Source of the DNA: Irpex lacteus
Lineage: Eukaryota > Basidiomycota > Agaricomycetes > Polyporales > Irpicaceae
NCBI GenBank assembly: GCA_001986395.2
Contig: MQVO02000001.1
Location: forward strand, 2,294,001-2,358,000
Reading direction: 5' to 3'
Length of the DNA: 64,000 nucleotides
Every line of letters begins with the position of its first letter. Within the stretch, counting starts at the first letter, position 1. Positions 22,701 to 31,388 of this stretch are shown in pieces. The translations under genes and the position numbers were made by a program. The notes under the pieces are model-generated. The model saw nothing but the letters and a program-made list of their open reading frames with translations, was not told the DNA's origin and made no database searches.

Positions 22701-24760
22701 ACGAAAACGCGAATAGGAGACTAGCAGCTTGGGGGGCGATATACTCAGCCTTCGCCCCGGGTTTGGAGATCATACATCGTCCCGGTCGAATCCACTCCAA
22801 CGTCGATCCCTTGTCAAGGCTACCTCGAGCACCACCGGCTCACGTTTCACCATTGGCGGACAATACTCCTGCTCTGCGCCTGGACAGCGAGGAGGCGGAA
22901 TCAGCGGAACGGAGAGCGGAGGACGCACCAGCAAAGCGTGTTGCAGCGGCAACAACAATATCGGACTGGGCAGAGGCCCTAGTCGCGTCAGAGCCAGCGG
23001 GGCCAAGAAGAAGCAGACGTCTGAAGCAGTCGAAAGAGAACTCGAGCACGGCTGGTGACGGGGGGGCGGTTACCAGGGACCTATCGACAAGGCAGTCGGA
23101 AACGGACAACTCGAACCCTAGAACAACTGTCGAAAAAGACGTCTCCGGGCAGCCAGATCTAGTCGAACCAACTCCCCAAACCTCCAGCGAGGACGTAGCT
23201 GACCCGTACGAAACTCGCAAGCTTTGGGAAGCGACACATAGGCCACCATCGATCCTAGTGGAGATGAGTGAAGAGGCTAGGTCGCGATACATTGAAGGTT
23301 ACAAGAAAGACATCACCTTCCGTGCTCAATGGGAGAAACCGTCCAGCGACACCGAGTCTTGGGACCCGGCTAACCGCTACTTCAAAGACTCCGACTCTCT
23401 GCTATACTTCCGCGATGCTGACTTCCACGCTAGGCTTTGCGTGCCCCGCTCAGAGCGTAACGACGTTCTTCGAACAGCCCACGAGAGTCCTTATCTTATG
23501 GCGCACGCGGGTCCTGAGAAGCTATGGGACTACCTGAGCTCGCGTTTCTACTGGCCGAGGATGAAGACCGATGTGCTGGAATTCTGCGCGTCCTGCGACG
23601 TCTGCCAGAAAACCAAGCCATCCAACTTCAAGAAATTCGGCCGCCTCCAACCTCACGCGATACCTTCAAGGCCGTATGAGTCTATATCGATGGATCTAAT
23701 CGTGAACTTACCGTGGTCCGAAGGGTGCAACGCAATACTAGTATTCGTGGATCGCCTGACGAAGCACGCCCAATTCATTCCAACGACTACTGGCCTTAAC
23801 GCGAAGGGATTCGCTCTACTGTTCGTAAAACACATCGCCTGCAAGTTCGGGATTCCAGCCAACGTGGTTACAGACAGAGACCCGCGATGGACGTCCATCT
23901 TCTGGAGGGAGGTCGCGAGAGTTCTGAGGACGGAAATGCTATTATCTTCGTCGCATCACCCACAGCACGACGGACAGACGGAGATAGTCAATCGTCAGCT
24001 TGAGACCATGTTGCGCGCGTACGTCAAGGAGGACCGGAGCTCCTGGTGCGAATGGATCCCTTTACTGGAGCACTCGTACAATTCCCGTGTTCACGGCGCG
24101 ACGGGAACGTCACCGTACTTTCTGCTGTACGGCTTTGAACCCCGAGGACTCTTGGACTACAAGGAACCCGACGCTCGAGTTGTGGATCGCAGTCGAGAGA
24201 CCTCGGATTTCCTGGAACAGTTAGCCATGCACCGTGAAAGCGCGAGACGAGCTATCGCCCGTGCTCAAGCGAAGCAGGCTAACTGGTACAACAAAAGCCG
24301 AAAGATCTTGGAGTTCGAAGTCGGGGACCTTGTCCTTGTGAATCCACACAGCCTTGAATGGGTGGAGAGCAAAGGCGAGGGTGCGAAGCTGGTGCAACGT
24401 TGGATCGGTCCTTTTGAAGTGCAACAGAGGATCAACGAAAACACTTACCGATTGCGTCTGGACCCCACGTACCCTGGCAGTCCCGTTTTCAACATCGAGC
24501 ATCTGAAACGATACAAGTCTTCCCCCGAGGAGTTCGGGCCAAGGGCAGAGCTTGACGACACTCGAGCCACACCCGCGGACGAGTCGTACGAAGTCGAATC
24601 TATAGTGGGACATAAGTACGATAAGAAGAAACGCACCATGCTATACCTAGTACGGTGGGCAGGGTACTCACCCCTCTACGACGAGTGGAAGACTGCTCGC
24701 GAGCTAGCCACCGCACCAGAGGTGCTCGAGGGCTACCGTCGCAAGAACAAGCTTCGCTGA
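16784..24760 (+). CDS. gag-pol: Gag-Pol polyprotein of the Ty3 chromovirus
   Basis: This single open frame supplies the particle protein and the enzymes for reverse transcription and integration. The first ATG after the LTR gives 2658 residues; the frame is open further upstream into the LTR. In order: an N-terminal region of no known fold; a Gly/Pro-rich repeat at ~522-619 (GGGGPPFPGG type); a Gag domain after it; a zinc knuckle C-x2-C-x4-H-x4-C at ~930-943; aspartic protease DSGA near 1150; reverse transcriptase with YIDD at 1694-1697; RNase H with D1843; and integrase with its HHCC zinc region from ~2233 and the triad D2304, D2364, E2400. A C-terminal chromodomain follows at ~2600-2655 (VRWAGYS.. 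YDEW), which in this clade directs insertion to heterochromatin. Gag and Pol are fused in one frame with no frameshift site needed. No stop codon is present. Confidence 0.95.
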   Translation: MPQDPSPSSSQTTGAPQAGVSLPGSYAEPSFVAESRLRRLETVDEETSADQEQVARELGLDDVGEPTDGTDKSRADKLYESYNEATSTRVSLKQEVTQYINKLEWQPFEIVDYGIAIGVPERGRFALRPHLVRALTRVFGNLQTLLSELASEVPRRRALNNYHHILDPHGDLFPNLRGANSVAELKGSWDILRERLEKGHKFVKKYYDEYKEGKHITSPATTLSEVYRPFLPDASTAQRIREYRALVPTHQREDLPPADALDLSRPLEDIVDVSPSLLAAYPMREPEPDPKALSYNAMGKPDDVSYLKRSSYGPGVISSRYEPPESISAGLTAMRKNRTRGKEKAVSFLDARPQTEAERAQAKEQGPFAQADWSQLYSSTARPIPRDAGSNLAPTPRTLEAPDVVAGNVLHGLASVSAAPRAPVADPITRPVASGAPPDKDASALGIELQTLGVPSADYNVEQISLWRTQVATEQVPAKESMTAKPLPPIPGTNAASGRLSGGPRDPNQASTRDATAPSTAPSGGRGPPFPPGGGPPYPGGGGPPYPGGGGGGGPSFPGGGGGGGPPFPGGGGLPYANGGGPHYPGGGPPFPGGGGGGGPPFPGGGGGGPPPGGPYGGWLPLQNGQWDQQFQMPTALVPQIKLGQTIDTVIPVWDGQGSTALEWFASVQEFAGAGGYIPWQLGYHLWSRLKEGSGVRSWFQSLTPDWKNWMRRYYVNFLVGIEQHYLGRTWKQDRAAEYAIHSFRQAGHSRESPSQFIQRRLLFSRLLYTNLIGTPEEVREVMRAAPVAWRNILSSDSIPSVMELQTRTVEMEAQLVAAADSSHALSLPKDQFARQLREYFRDHNIDPRNFRSRTAHAAITDGALETSPLEAVEEESTTDLTYAANYDSPTVIECYAVAKKRQRPPPKDRYPFKKRDEVVSPLRPPPSPCKCCGSEKHWDKECPWYNLWERKFGRGRDKVARAAGVLQTEEEGFEDMYSTTFEELISQACYSLYLDPGVKSAKFAYARLMEELGAARPQNSPREALNVHSSPALHKLRPPRVTIEDVPEEVLPRPTAETYLIEEAVNATGSDGRKESNPDSETPICSPGMPVGETSEVNQTSQTATTQEINWVRPRRYKPSGTSAVGVSVLSVKGAINDPEGPKEDLRLDSGADVTLISAEYYGKLTKPPKLRRGRKMDLWQLTDKSSRIEGYVEVPVFAESKSGETVGLLAEAYVVPGMNVPILLGEDFHIAYELSVTRHLEFGTTVSVGKTGWEFRATGVQRPVYPELSPNPSHLASFVRAKLHRRNKNRRWRRKQAERRVARTAIVAEDTCIPPNSCVNVAVDCAFDVSDSWLVEKSMLGDEKVAPLVVPNVLIDKSYPRIPVSNTTSVARRLRKGEHLGELRDPREFLDAPKSQKHWAEMAVAADRIVALTEAMKEATQEVRTKGRVYLAKNDGTFVRARPREAHSGGTSSSDLPEEPVPDVVVEADEEWGPKTAEVPDPTVYASEDLEKLIDVAEVPEGLRPRIWEMLRRRIRAFGFDGRLGHMETKCRIRTKEGVEPISVPMYASSPAKRQVIDEQLKTWFEQGVIEPSQSPWGAPVVIVYRNGKARFCVDYRKLNAQTIPDEFPLPRQTEILSALSGAQVLSSLDALSGFTQIEIAEEDVEKTAFRTHRGLFQFRRMPFGLKNGPSIFQRTMQNILAPYLWLFTLVYIDDIVVYSRSYEEHLEHLDKVLQAIERAGLTLSPKKCHLFYSSILLLGHKVSRLGLSTHEEKVRAISELKRPTKVSELQTFLGMVVYFSMFIPFYANIASPLFKLLRKGCAWRWGPEEEYAFEAAKAALKAAPVLGHPVEGRPYRLYTDASDEAIGCCLQQVQPMSVGDLKGTKAYEKLEKAYREKNDVPRFVTKLSSKINDHEFKDEWANHLDETMVHVERVLAYWSRTLKSAETRYSATEREALGAKEGLVRFQPYIEGERILLVTDHAALQWAKTYENANRRLAAWGAIYSAFAPGLEIIHRPGRIHSNVDPLSRLPRAPPAHVSPLADNTPALRLDSEEAESAERRAEDAPAKRVAAATTISDWAEALVASEPAGPRRSRRLKQSKENSSTAGDGGAVTRDLSTRQSETDNSNPRTTVEKDVSGQPDLVEPTPQTSSEDVADPYETRKLWEATHRPPSILVEMSEEARSRYIEGYKKDITFRAQWEKPSSDTESWDPANRYFKDSDSLLYFRDADFHARLCVPRSERNDVLRTAHESPYLMAHAGPEKLWDYLSSRFYWPRMKTDVLEFCASCDVCQKTKPSNFKKFGRLQPHAIPSRPYESISMDLIVNLPWSEGCNAILVFVDRLTKHAQFIPTTTGLNAKGFALLFVKHIACKFGIPANVVTDRDPRWTSIFWREVARVLRTEMLLSSSHHPQHDGQTEIVNRQLETMLRAYVKEDRSSWCEWIPLLEHSYNSRVHGATGTSPYFLLYGFEPRGLLDYKEPDARVVDRSRETSDFLEQLAMHRESARRAIARAQAKQANWYNKSRKILEFEVGDLVLVNPHSLEWVESKGEGAKLVQRWIGPFEVQQRINENTYRLRLDPTYPGSPVFNIEHLKRYKSSPEEFGPRAELDDTRATPADESYEVESIVGHKYDKKKRTMLYLVRWAGYSPLYDEWKTARELATAPEVLEGYRRKNKLR

Positions 24761-25041
24761 GGCCGGACCGAACGATAAGTTATTAACGCTCACTCAGCGC
24801 TACTTCCACGTTCCTTACTTCGGGATACCCCGAAATCACTCTCCTTATCCTCCGTCCTCTCCTTCCCTTTCTTTCTTTTTCTCTCTTCTCTCTTGCTCGG
24901 CTTTATTGACTGCGCGTGGCTCAACACGAGGCCTAATAGAACTGTATAGCTAGTCACGAATAGCCAACTCCGACTCCGCCTCAAGAGACACGATGTTCCC
25001 ACAACAAGCTCCCTTCAACAACTCGATAACACACGCCCACA

Positions 25042-26988
25042 ATGCCTATCACGAAACCTTCGCTGCGATCACTCTTCTTTCTCCTCCATTACCTTCGTCC
25101 CTACTGCTATGCTGAATCCTTCAAGATCTTCGATAACGAAGGAGAGACCTGGGTCTCGATCGGGGGCGATCCCTCGGTCATAAAGGCGAACGCAGCTCGC
25201 GATCGATACGAAGGAACGGGTTTCCGAGAGCTGAGGGGCAGTCCAGAGTCGAAGAGGGAACCAGGTTGGACAGGCGATGGAAGAGATTACTTAGCCTTCG
25301 GCGTAGATCTACATAAGGTACGCGCGCAGTCCGGGGAGGTTGATGAAGCTTGGGTTCATTCCGGCTTCGAGGACGAAGAGGAATTCCTCGATCCCAGCAG
25401 CCACTCTCGTATCCACCCCGGCCTCCTCGTCAAGATTAAGAAGGATCTGCGCGTGGCACGCGACCTCGTAAGCTTCCTCGATTGTCGGGGAGGCTCGGTC
25501 GACAATGTAGTCGACCGCCTCTACTCCGGGGAAGACCTCGCGTTCGTTGAAGGGGTCGACGACGTTCGGCTGGAGCTGTACCGAGCTCGCAGAGTTATGG
25601 ACGAAAGGCTCGCAGCTATCAACTTTGCACTGTGCAGGGCTGAACCAGACGTGGAGACATACGTTCGACAAGTCTATGGGGCGTACCTCCGCAAGTGGCA
25701 CCTCCTAGGCGATATGAGAGGCATCTGCATTGATTTCCGCTCCTTCGACCCCGACTCCACTCTCATCCCCGACTGCTTACGGAGGGAAATCCCGCTCTAC
25801 TATCCCGTCAGCCTCGAGTACTGCCCCAGCCTCACGGAGACCGAAGCCCGACTTATCGAGACAGTAAAGACGTACGAAGATTTCATCTTCGCCCTCCACG
25901 AAGCGTCAACCTTCCCCAAGGTGCGGAAGACGGAAACCGCTCCCCTCAAGTACTATGGGATCGCAGTAGACCCATCGTCTCCCGTTCGGCCATGGCGTGC
26001 CCCCCGACTCGAACGTTTCGACGATTTGGATCGGCACGCCAAGATCGTGCTGACGGACGTCTTGCACCCCAACTTTGCTCCCATAACGTACCCCTTCGAA
26101 AGCGCACCGTCTCTCACCATCGTCGGCGACGCCCTCTTGATCGTTGACTCGCTCACGGAGTTACGAATGATGTGTTGGGCCGCGAAGTATCGCGCTACTA
26201 ACGTGTGCGAACTTCTGGGCGAAGCTCTCATGCGAGGATGGTACTTTCGCGTCGCCTACTCCAGTAACTATCTCGACGAACTCCGACGACGGGTGACTAA
26301 CGACTCCAACCCGACGCCTGCGAGAGTTCAGCAGCTGGTGGTCTTGGCCGACTTCGATTCGTTCGAAGTGTCGCGCGAGTGGGCCCTGAGCATCCGTCGT
26401 ATCCGTGCCCTTCTGTCTCGCCCCAACTCCTACGTCTTCCTGCATCTGGGTAGTATCTTCTGGCGTCTCGCCTTACTCATCGGCGGGGATCAGCTGCCTG
26501 TCTGGAGGAACAACGCTCTCGGGCCGTCTCGCTCGATCGTCGTCAGTCGCCCCATTCCGTACGTCGTACCAGGCTACTGGGCTGATTCGGTGACCGAGCT
26601 TGAGAAGAAGATTCTCTTGGGCTTGTGCGTTTCGTCGACCACCGGGGAGGAACGGTTCTGGTTCCCTTCACAGGAGCTACTAGAGAGGCACCACTTCCAC
26701 GATGGGGAATGGTCGGAGTTAGAGGAGGAATTCTTACTGGAACGCTATCGCAGCCTGGAACGTGGAGAGACTCGATACCGACCCCTTACCGTCGAAGAGT
26801 GGGATGACGAATTGTCCTCTTACAATATCGGTCGTCTCCTGCGATTCTCCTTTGTCCCGGTACATGGTCCCGCCGCGGACGCTCTTCTCGAGGAGGCCCG
26901 CGTCGAATTTCGAGGATCCTGGAACCTTGCGTCCCTCGGGGAGATCACGGAGTCTCTCGAGCCTGCCCCAGAGGAGTACGGCGAGTAA
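25042..26988 (+). CDS. second ORF of the Ty3 element, unknown function
   Basis: An intact 648-residue ORF lies between pol (281 bp downstream of its stop) and the 3' LTR, on the same strand. Only the first ~20 residues are hydrophobic (FFLLHYLRP), and there is no clear membrane anchor later, so an envelope role is not supported. The rest is rich in acidic and aromatic residues with no motif I recognise. A related but broken frame ends another element at 3-938, so the ORF seems to be a stable part of this lineage. Nothing in the sequence suggests a splice site or separate promoter that I can be sure of. Confidence 0.75.
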   Translation: MPITKPSLRSLFFLLHYLRPYCYAESFKIFDNEGETWVSIGGDPSVIKANAARDRYEGTGFRELRGSPESKREPGWTGDGRDYLAFGVDLHKVRAQSGEVDEAWVHSGFEDEEEFLDPSSHSRIHPGLLVKIKKDLRVARDLVSFLDCRGGSVDNVVDRLYSGEDLAFVEGVDDVRLELYRARRVMDERLAAINFALCRAEPDVETYVRQVYGAYLRKWHLLGDMRGICIDFRSFDPDSTLIPDCLRREIPLYYPVSLEYCPSLTETEARLIETVKTYEDFIFALHEASTFPKVRKTETAPLKYYGIAVDPSSPVRPWRAPRLERFDDLDRHAKIVLTDVLHPNFAPITYPFESAPSLTIVGDALLIVDSLTELRMMCWAAKYRATNVCELLGEALMRGWYFRVAYSSNYLDELRRRVTNDSNPTPARVQQLVVLADFDSFEVSREWALSIRRIRALLSRPNSYVFLHLGSIFWRLALLIGGDQLPVWRNNALGPSRSIVVSRPIPYVVPGYWADSVTELEKKILLGLCVSSTTGEERFWFPSQELLERHHFHDGEWSELEEEFLLERYRSLERGETRYRPLTVEEWDDELSSYNIGRLLRFSFVPVHGPAADALLEEARVEFRGSWNLASLGEITESLEPAPEEYGE

Positions 26989-27024
26989 CTAACTACGTTC
27001 CGCTCGCTGGGAACTGGGGGGCTC

Positions 27025-27406
27025 TGTGACCTGGTCGGGTAGTATAGTTCTCAACAAGCGCACGTAGTTAATTTTTCTTTTATTTTCAGCATTATCGACG
27101 ATAACCCTAACATGAGTCGGCCTCATGCTCGCCTCATGTTGTAGACTTATATCTGTAGGACTCAGCTTCTGAATGATGATTATCTTCTTTCCCACATCGT
27201 CTTCGCTGGAGCTTCGCTCGCGAAGGCATCGAGAGAGGCGATCCGTATTCTGAATTCTCGTCTTCGCAGGCCTTGAGCGCTGCGGGAGACACTCGACTGC
27301 CCGAATAGGCAGTTATACTCTTTCAACACCTCTGGTTCCTTGCGTCCGCCGGGACGACTCACGGTCGATCCACCCAGATCTGAGACCGCTCGCGTCGAGC
27401 GTCACA
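27025..27406 (+). repeat. 3' LTR of the Ty3 element
   Basis: 382 bp, matching the 5' LTR except for one base seen. It is preceded by the polypurine tract ACTGGGGGG. Confidence 0.95.
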
Positions 27407-28072
27407 TGAAGCAGCATCGCCAGACACAGGAGAAGCAGATGAGTCCGGCTGGCTAAGATTTTCTGTTGGCTCAGTGGCCACCGCTTCGAGAAGCCTAAGG
27501 CACACGGGACTCGTGTCCCGCATAAGCTTTGCCATCCTATCGAACGAGAAGTTCGTCGCGAAATCCCATGTCATAGTATCTCCAGGTGGTCGGAGACCGC
27601 CATGTACGGAAGCGAGCTTGTCTGCCTCCTTGCCAATAGACTCTTCTACAACTCTCACTGCCCACTGCTTCAGCTTGTAGCGAGCCATACGTGCCTCTTC
27701 TGTGCGATGCTTTAGTTCATTCAGCGTTTTTGACTTCCGCTTGGCCCTCGGTGCAAAAAAGCGGCTGTTGTATAAGATGTTGACCAGAGCTATGACATCG
27801 TCTTTGCTCCCTGTGCGGTCGTTGAGGAAACTGGATACCGTCTGAGAGATACTCAAAGATTTCTTCTTCTTATCGGAATTTGAGGCTAATGTGAAGAGTT
27901 CAACGAGGAATTGGCCCAGTGACGTGAAACCTTGCGACTCGATTGCATTGAGAACATTGTCGAACCTCTGGCTTCTTTCATTGGGTACGGGTAATGAGGG
28001 AGAGGGGTGCACATAAATACCGGAGAGTTCTGTTCCGTGAGAGTTTGGATTCATTGAGAATCGACTTTGCAT
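27407..28072 (-). pseudogene. DUF6589-type protein, N-terminal part
   Basis: Starting at ATG 28072, 222 codons are open up to the Ty3 insertion point. The block RFDNVLNAIESQGFTSLGQF, the later VSSFLNDRT..DDVIALVNILYN and MARYKLKQWAVRVVEESIG are typical of the N-terminus of agaricomycete DUF6589 proteins. The 15 codons after the break (ending WVDRP) come from the LTR and are not part of the gene. The remaining pieces lie at 16149-16198, 14080-14264 and 6943-8690. The gene was a ~3.7 kb unit on - that converged on the RecQ-like gene. Confidence 0.75.
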
Positions 28073-28786
28073 AGTTACAAAGGGACTGGTCTAAGCTGCG
28101 TACTACATAGGCAAGCGGGCCAAATTTGTGAGCGCTAATCTATGGGCGGTTCGTCCCAAAAGAGAAGCTTCATCCAAATTGGGCACTCCTCGATAAGAGG
28201 GGTGCGTTAAAACCCAGACTAGGTCATGGCAAGGGGAGCCGAAGGCGGGCCCCCCGCGAAATTTGGATCTAAGGCCAGGGGTGCCAGGGGCCAAATTCTT
28301 GCTCTTGAGCTATGTTCAAAATGATCTGGGGCACGCGCCGGCGCTTGCGCACACAAGCCCCGCCCAGATCTGAGCTCGGGACCCCGAGCACCGCCAACGT
28401 GTTTCAATTTGTTTAGTGTCTCATTTCCACATATCGACGTGGTCTCTTCTCTTCATCGTCATGTCGGGCCTTATACTATAGACTATTATCTCCAAGTACT
28501 TGTATATAACGTAGCTTCAGATTGTACACTAAATACTCTTGAAAGGTTCACTTAAACTATCAGAATATCCGATGCAAGGTGGCAAGTATCTCGATACTAT
28601 GTCTCAAGGTAAGTCCATGTTAGGCGGTGTTGAGCATTACTAACTCGCTCGCTTGAAAGGCAAGCAGCTGCTCCTACCCAATAGGTAATCAGGTCAGCCC
28701 TTGCCCCGTGCCCCATGCAAATAATCAGCCTTTAGGACGCTCTGGGGCATGCTGTTTCATGCTGGCAGCCCCCTCTTTGCCATGCC
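28073..28786. other. no gene recognised
   Basis: Upstream flank of the DUF6589-type gene. GC-rich around 28210-28400, AT-rich around 28470-28560. No open frame looks real and no repeat end was found. Confidence 0.4.
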
Positions 28787-28791
28787 CCATG

Positions 28792-29165
28792 TGTGACCGT
28801 TACCGGGTATCTTTAATTCCAACTTCGCGACTATATTTCTTTATTTTAGTATTTCCCGATTTGGATACGTTAACTGTCGGACATGTGTCCGCCTCATGTC
28901 CTCCTCATGTACGTAGTTTAAAGCTCTGAAGCGACTGGGAAATGCGACATCTTCTTTTCTCACCTAAGTCTTCGCTGGAGCCGCTGCTCGCGAAGGCCTC
29001 GAGAGAGTCGATCCCTACTTTCCCAACGTCTTCGAAGAGACGCACAACGACTTCTCTTGCCCGATAAGGCAAAGTTCTACAACTCAACACCTCTGACTCC
29101 TGGCGTTCACCGGACGATTCACGGACGACCTCCCAGCTCGGTGACCGCTCACGTCGAGCGTCACA
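28792..29165 (+). repeat. solo LTR of a Ty3 element
   Basis: 374 bp, starting TGTGACCG and ending GAGCGTCACA, flanked by a perfect 5-bp target duplication CCATG (28787-28791 and 29166-29170). It shares the end sequences and several internal blocks with the LTR of the intact element but differs throughout, so it belongs to a related, older subfamily and was left by LTR-LTR recombination. Confidence 0.88.
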
Positions 29166-29465
29166 CCATGTCGCATCTCGATTTCACTCTCTAGTGGGGC
29201 ACAACAGAATCTAGATTATCGCTTGTTGCATAGCGGATCATGACCTGGCAGGCCCTCACCCCCAGTGAAAAACACATCTACCTGGAGCGACCCCAAACAA
29301 CTGCCCTCAACGAATCTACTGCAATGTTTATTAACTGTTAGCTGAGTACGAAGACGTCCATCTCGGAACGCGCAAATCTGCTCAGACTGGTCTACTGCAC
29401 AGATGGCGCAACTTCGCCAATGATCGAGACCTACGGATGTGTGCACTGTGAGCCCATATCATCAA

Positions 29466-29605
29466 GGAAAACCCTCTTTCAGAATTAGGCCTAAATTAGG
29501 AATACATGTGAATAATTTACATACCGTCAACATAACAACATCTAATGGCATCCTAAAAGAAGCTAATGGATAATTTTCCTAATGATGTACATGAGTGCTA
29601 CAGCA
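29466..29605. repeat. dispersed repeat, copy 1
   Basis: About 140 bp sharing GGAAAACC(c)TCT...AATTAGG(c)..TAAATTAGGAA at one end and GGATAAT.TTCCTAAT...ATGAGT at the other with 41834-41975. Non-coding; possibly a MITE or a retroelement end. Confidence 0.5.
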
Positions 29606-29762
29606 CTTTTTGTAATGACCAGGAAGAAACTCACCGGTTATAATACACAGCGTTACGCAACCCCAAGCCGTAAATTCCATGATTCATATGTGGCCCGCCA
29701 GGCCCGGTAGTCCACGTTGTAACCGAATTTGAACTTCAGATTGGCATGTTTCAGAGTACTGA

Positions 29763-31237
29763 GTTACGATTTCTGAGTAACGAAGATAATCGTCTTCAGT
29801 TCGGTCAGGATCTGCCAGGTTTTGTCAGTAACGCGACCTGCTGTCAATGCGTGGGAATGTGCCTTCTGTTACTGAGTAACAAGTTCCATTAGAAACATTT
29901 GTAGTTGGGCGCTTTTTTATCGGAATCGGTATTTGATGTATAGAGAGCCCAAAACTTAATCATTTGATACGATTGTTGCACCAGATTATAGCTACGGAGT
30001 AGGCCTACCGGATGGTCAAACTACCATGAGGTAATCTCATCTATGAGGAAAGATATGAGCTGGATGGTATTGGATGAGGACTTGAGATTCAAACCCAGCC
30101 AAACTCCGACGGAAGCGCCCAAGTGCGCAAGCAACTCGCACCAACTGCTTCAGAAGGTTGTGGGTTCAACTCCCCCTTGAGTCATATTTTATGAGTTGCT
30201 CACTTTCGATCATGTAGTGTCTGGAAAATACTGTAAAATAGGGAAAATAATCTACTGATATGGTTGTATGTTAAATGTAATTTATTATTATATATACATG
30301 TCTCAATTCACAATATATAGTTAGGCATAGTAAAATAGTAGCTGACCTGAGTGTCATCATATTATGCGCTATATTAAGTGATATAAAGATCACAGATGTG
30401 GTGATGGACTATTTCCGCATTTAATAGTATTTTACAAGGCATGATAGGATGAAAAAAAGGTAAAACAAAAAAGTGGCCTGTGAGGGATTGGAACTCACAG
30501 CCTTCTGAAGATGTATGTAATCATGCTTAGCCAATCTAGGCAAAGTTAGCGGAAGCAAAATATTTGAGGTAGCTAGATTGGTCAATACTGTTTAGTAAGC
30601 AATCTAAAGCTTAAACAAGTGGCTAAATCGTATAAATCATATAATAATCCACTAACGCTGCGTTCGCAGCTACACCCGCTACCAAGGACCTTGTTCAGAA
30701 AAACCAACGTAAGTGCTGGCAGGCGCACATCGCTGCAGGCCTTCGCGCCTCCGGCGCTCCGGCCAGCAGCTTTGTGCGCAGGATCCTCGGTATGTCATTC
30801 GTGCTTACTATAGTCACGCGCGGCACGTGCGACACACAACCGTGCACACAACTCAACCCCAGACCCAAAGACCCGCTACACCAGCAAGCTGGTAGCGGGA
30901 ATTTTGTCAATAAACTGGTTCCTGGAGGACGCTATGCTCAATAATCACATGGTTTCTTTTGCATAGCTCAAAAGGGCAGTGGCATAGACTCACCACTTCT
31001 TTGGGCGCTTATTTTGCTTTTTTTCTATTTCCAGATGATGTTACATGGCACAGTTATGTGCAAGTGTCAAAAATAAAAATATGATTTCTGGACCAGATTT
31101 TGCTCAAGATTTGTAGTAGTTCTTATATTTCTCTATTAAGCTTCTATCTCAACGAGCGCCTTTTTAACCGTCTCAAAGTGTTTCAAAAGCCACTCAGAAA
31201 TCGTTACCTGCCACTTGATGGCCACACTCCCACAAGT
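29763..31237 (+). mobile_element. non-coding dispersed element, copy A
   Basis: Starts GTTACGATTTCTGAG and ends CTCAGAAATCGTTAC plus a 30-bp tail ending CACTCCCACAAGT, the same layout as copy R. TGGGCGCTT/AAGCGCCCA occurs at 29906, 30113 and 31002. Two tRNA-like B-boxes are near 30166 and 30500. Its right ~670 bp is almost identical, in inverted orientation, to copy B. Confidence 0.75.
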
Positions 31238-31388
31238 TATGGTAGTAGTTGTCAAGTGTTACGAAGGCTGCACCAAGTGTGATGATGTTCGTTTACTGCC
31301 TTTTTGGGTATTCCAGTTTATCGCCAGTGACTCGGACTAAAATCAAACTCAGCTTGTGCATTGCGAGGCATCATGACGATGATCATAC

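Larger units (their letters stand above)
16199..27406 (+). mobile_element. Ty3-type LTR retrotransposon (chromovirus), complete
   Basis: This is an 11.2 kb element with 382-bp LTRs at both ends (TGTGACC...GCGTCACA) and a perfect 5-bp target duplication TGAAG (16194-16198 and 27407-27411). The two LTRs differ, as far as I can see, at one base (CAAGCACACG against CAAGCGCACG), so the insertion is recent. Between them are one long gag-pol ORF, a second ORF, and a G-rich polypurine tract just before the 3' LTR. It sits inside the coding part of the DUF6589-type gene. Confidence 0.95.

Noticed and set aside
25042..26988. Envelope protein for the Ty3 second ORF
   Set aside because: There is no second hydrophobic segment or fusion-peptide-like region, and only a weak N-terminal hydrophobic stretch.
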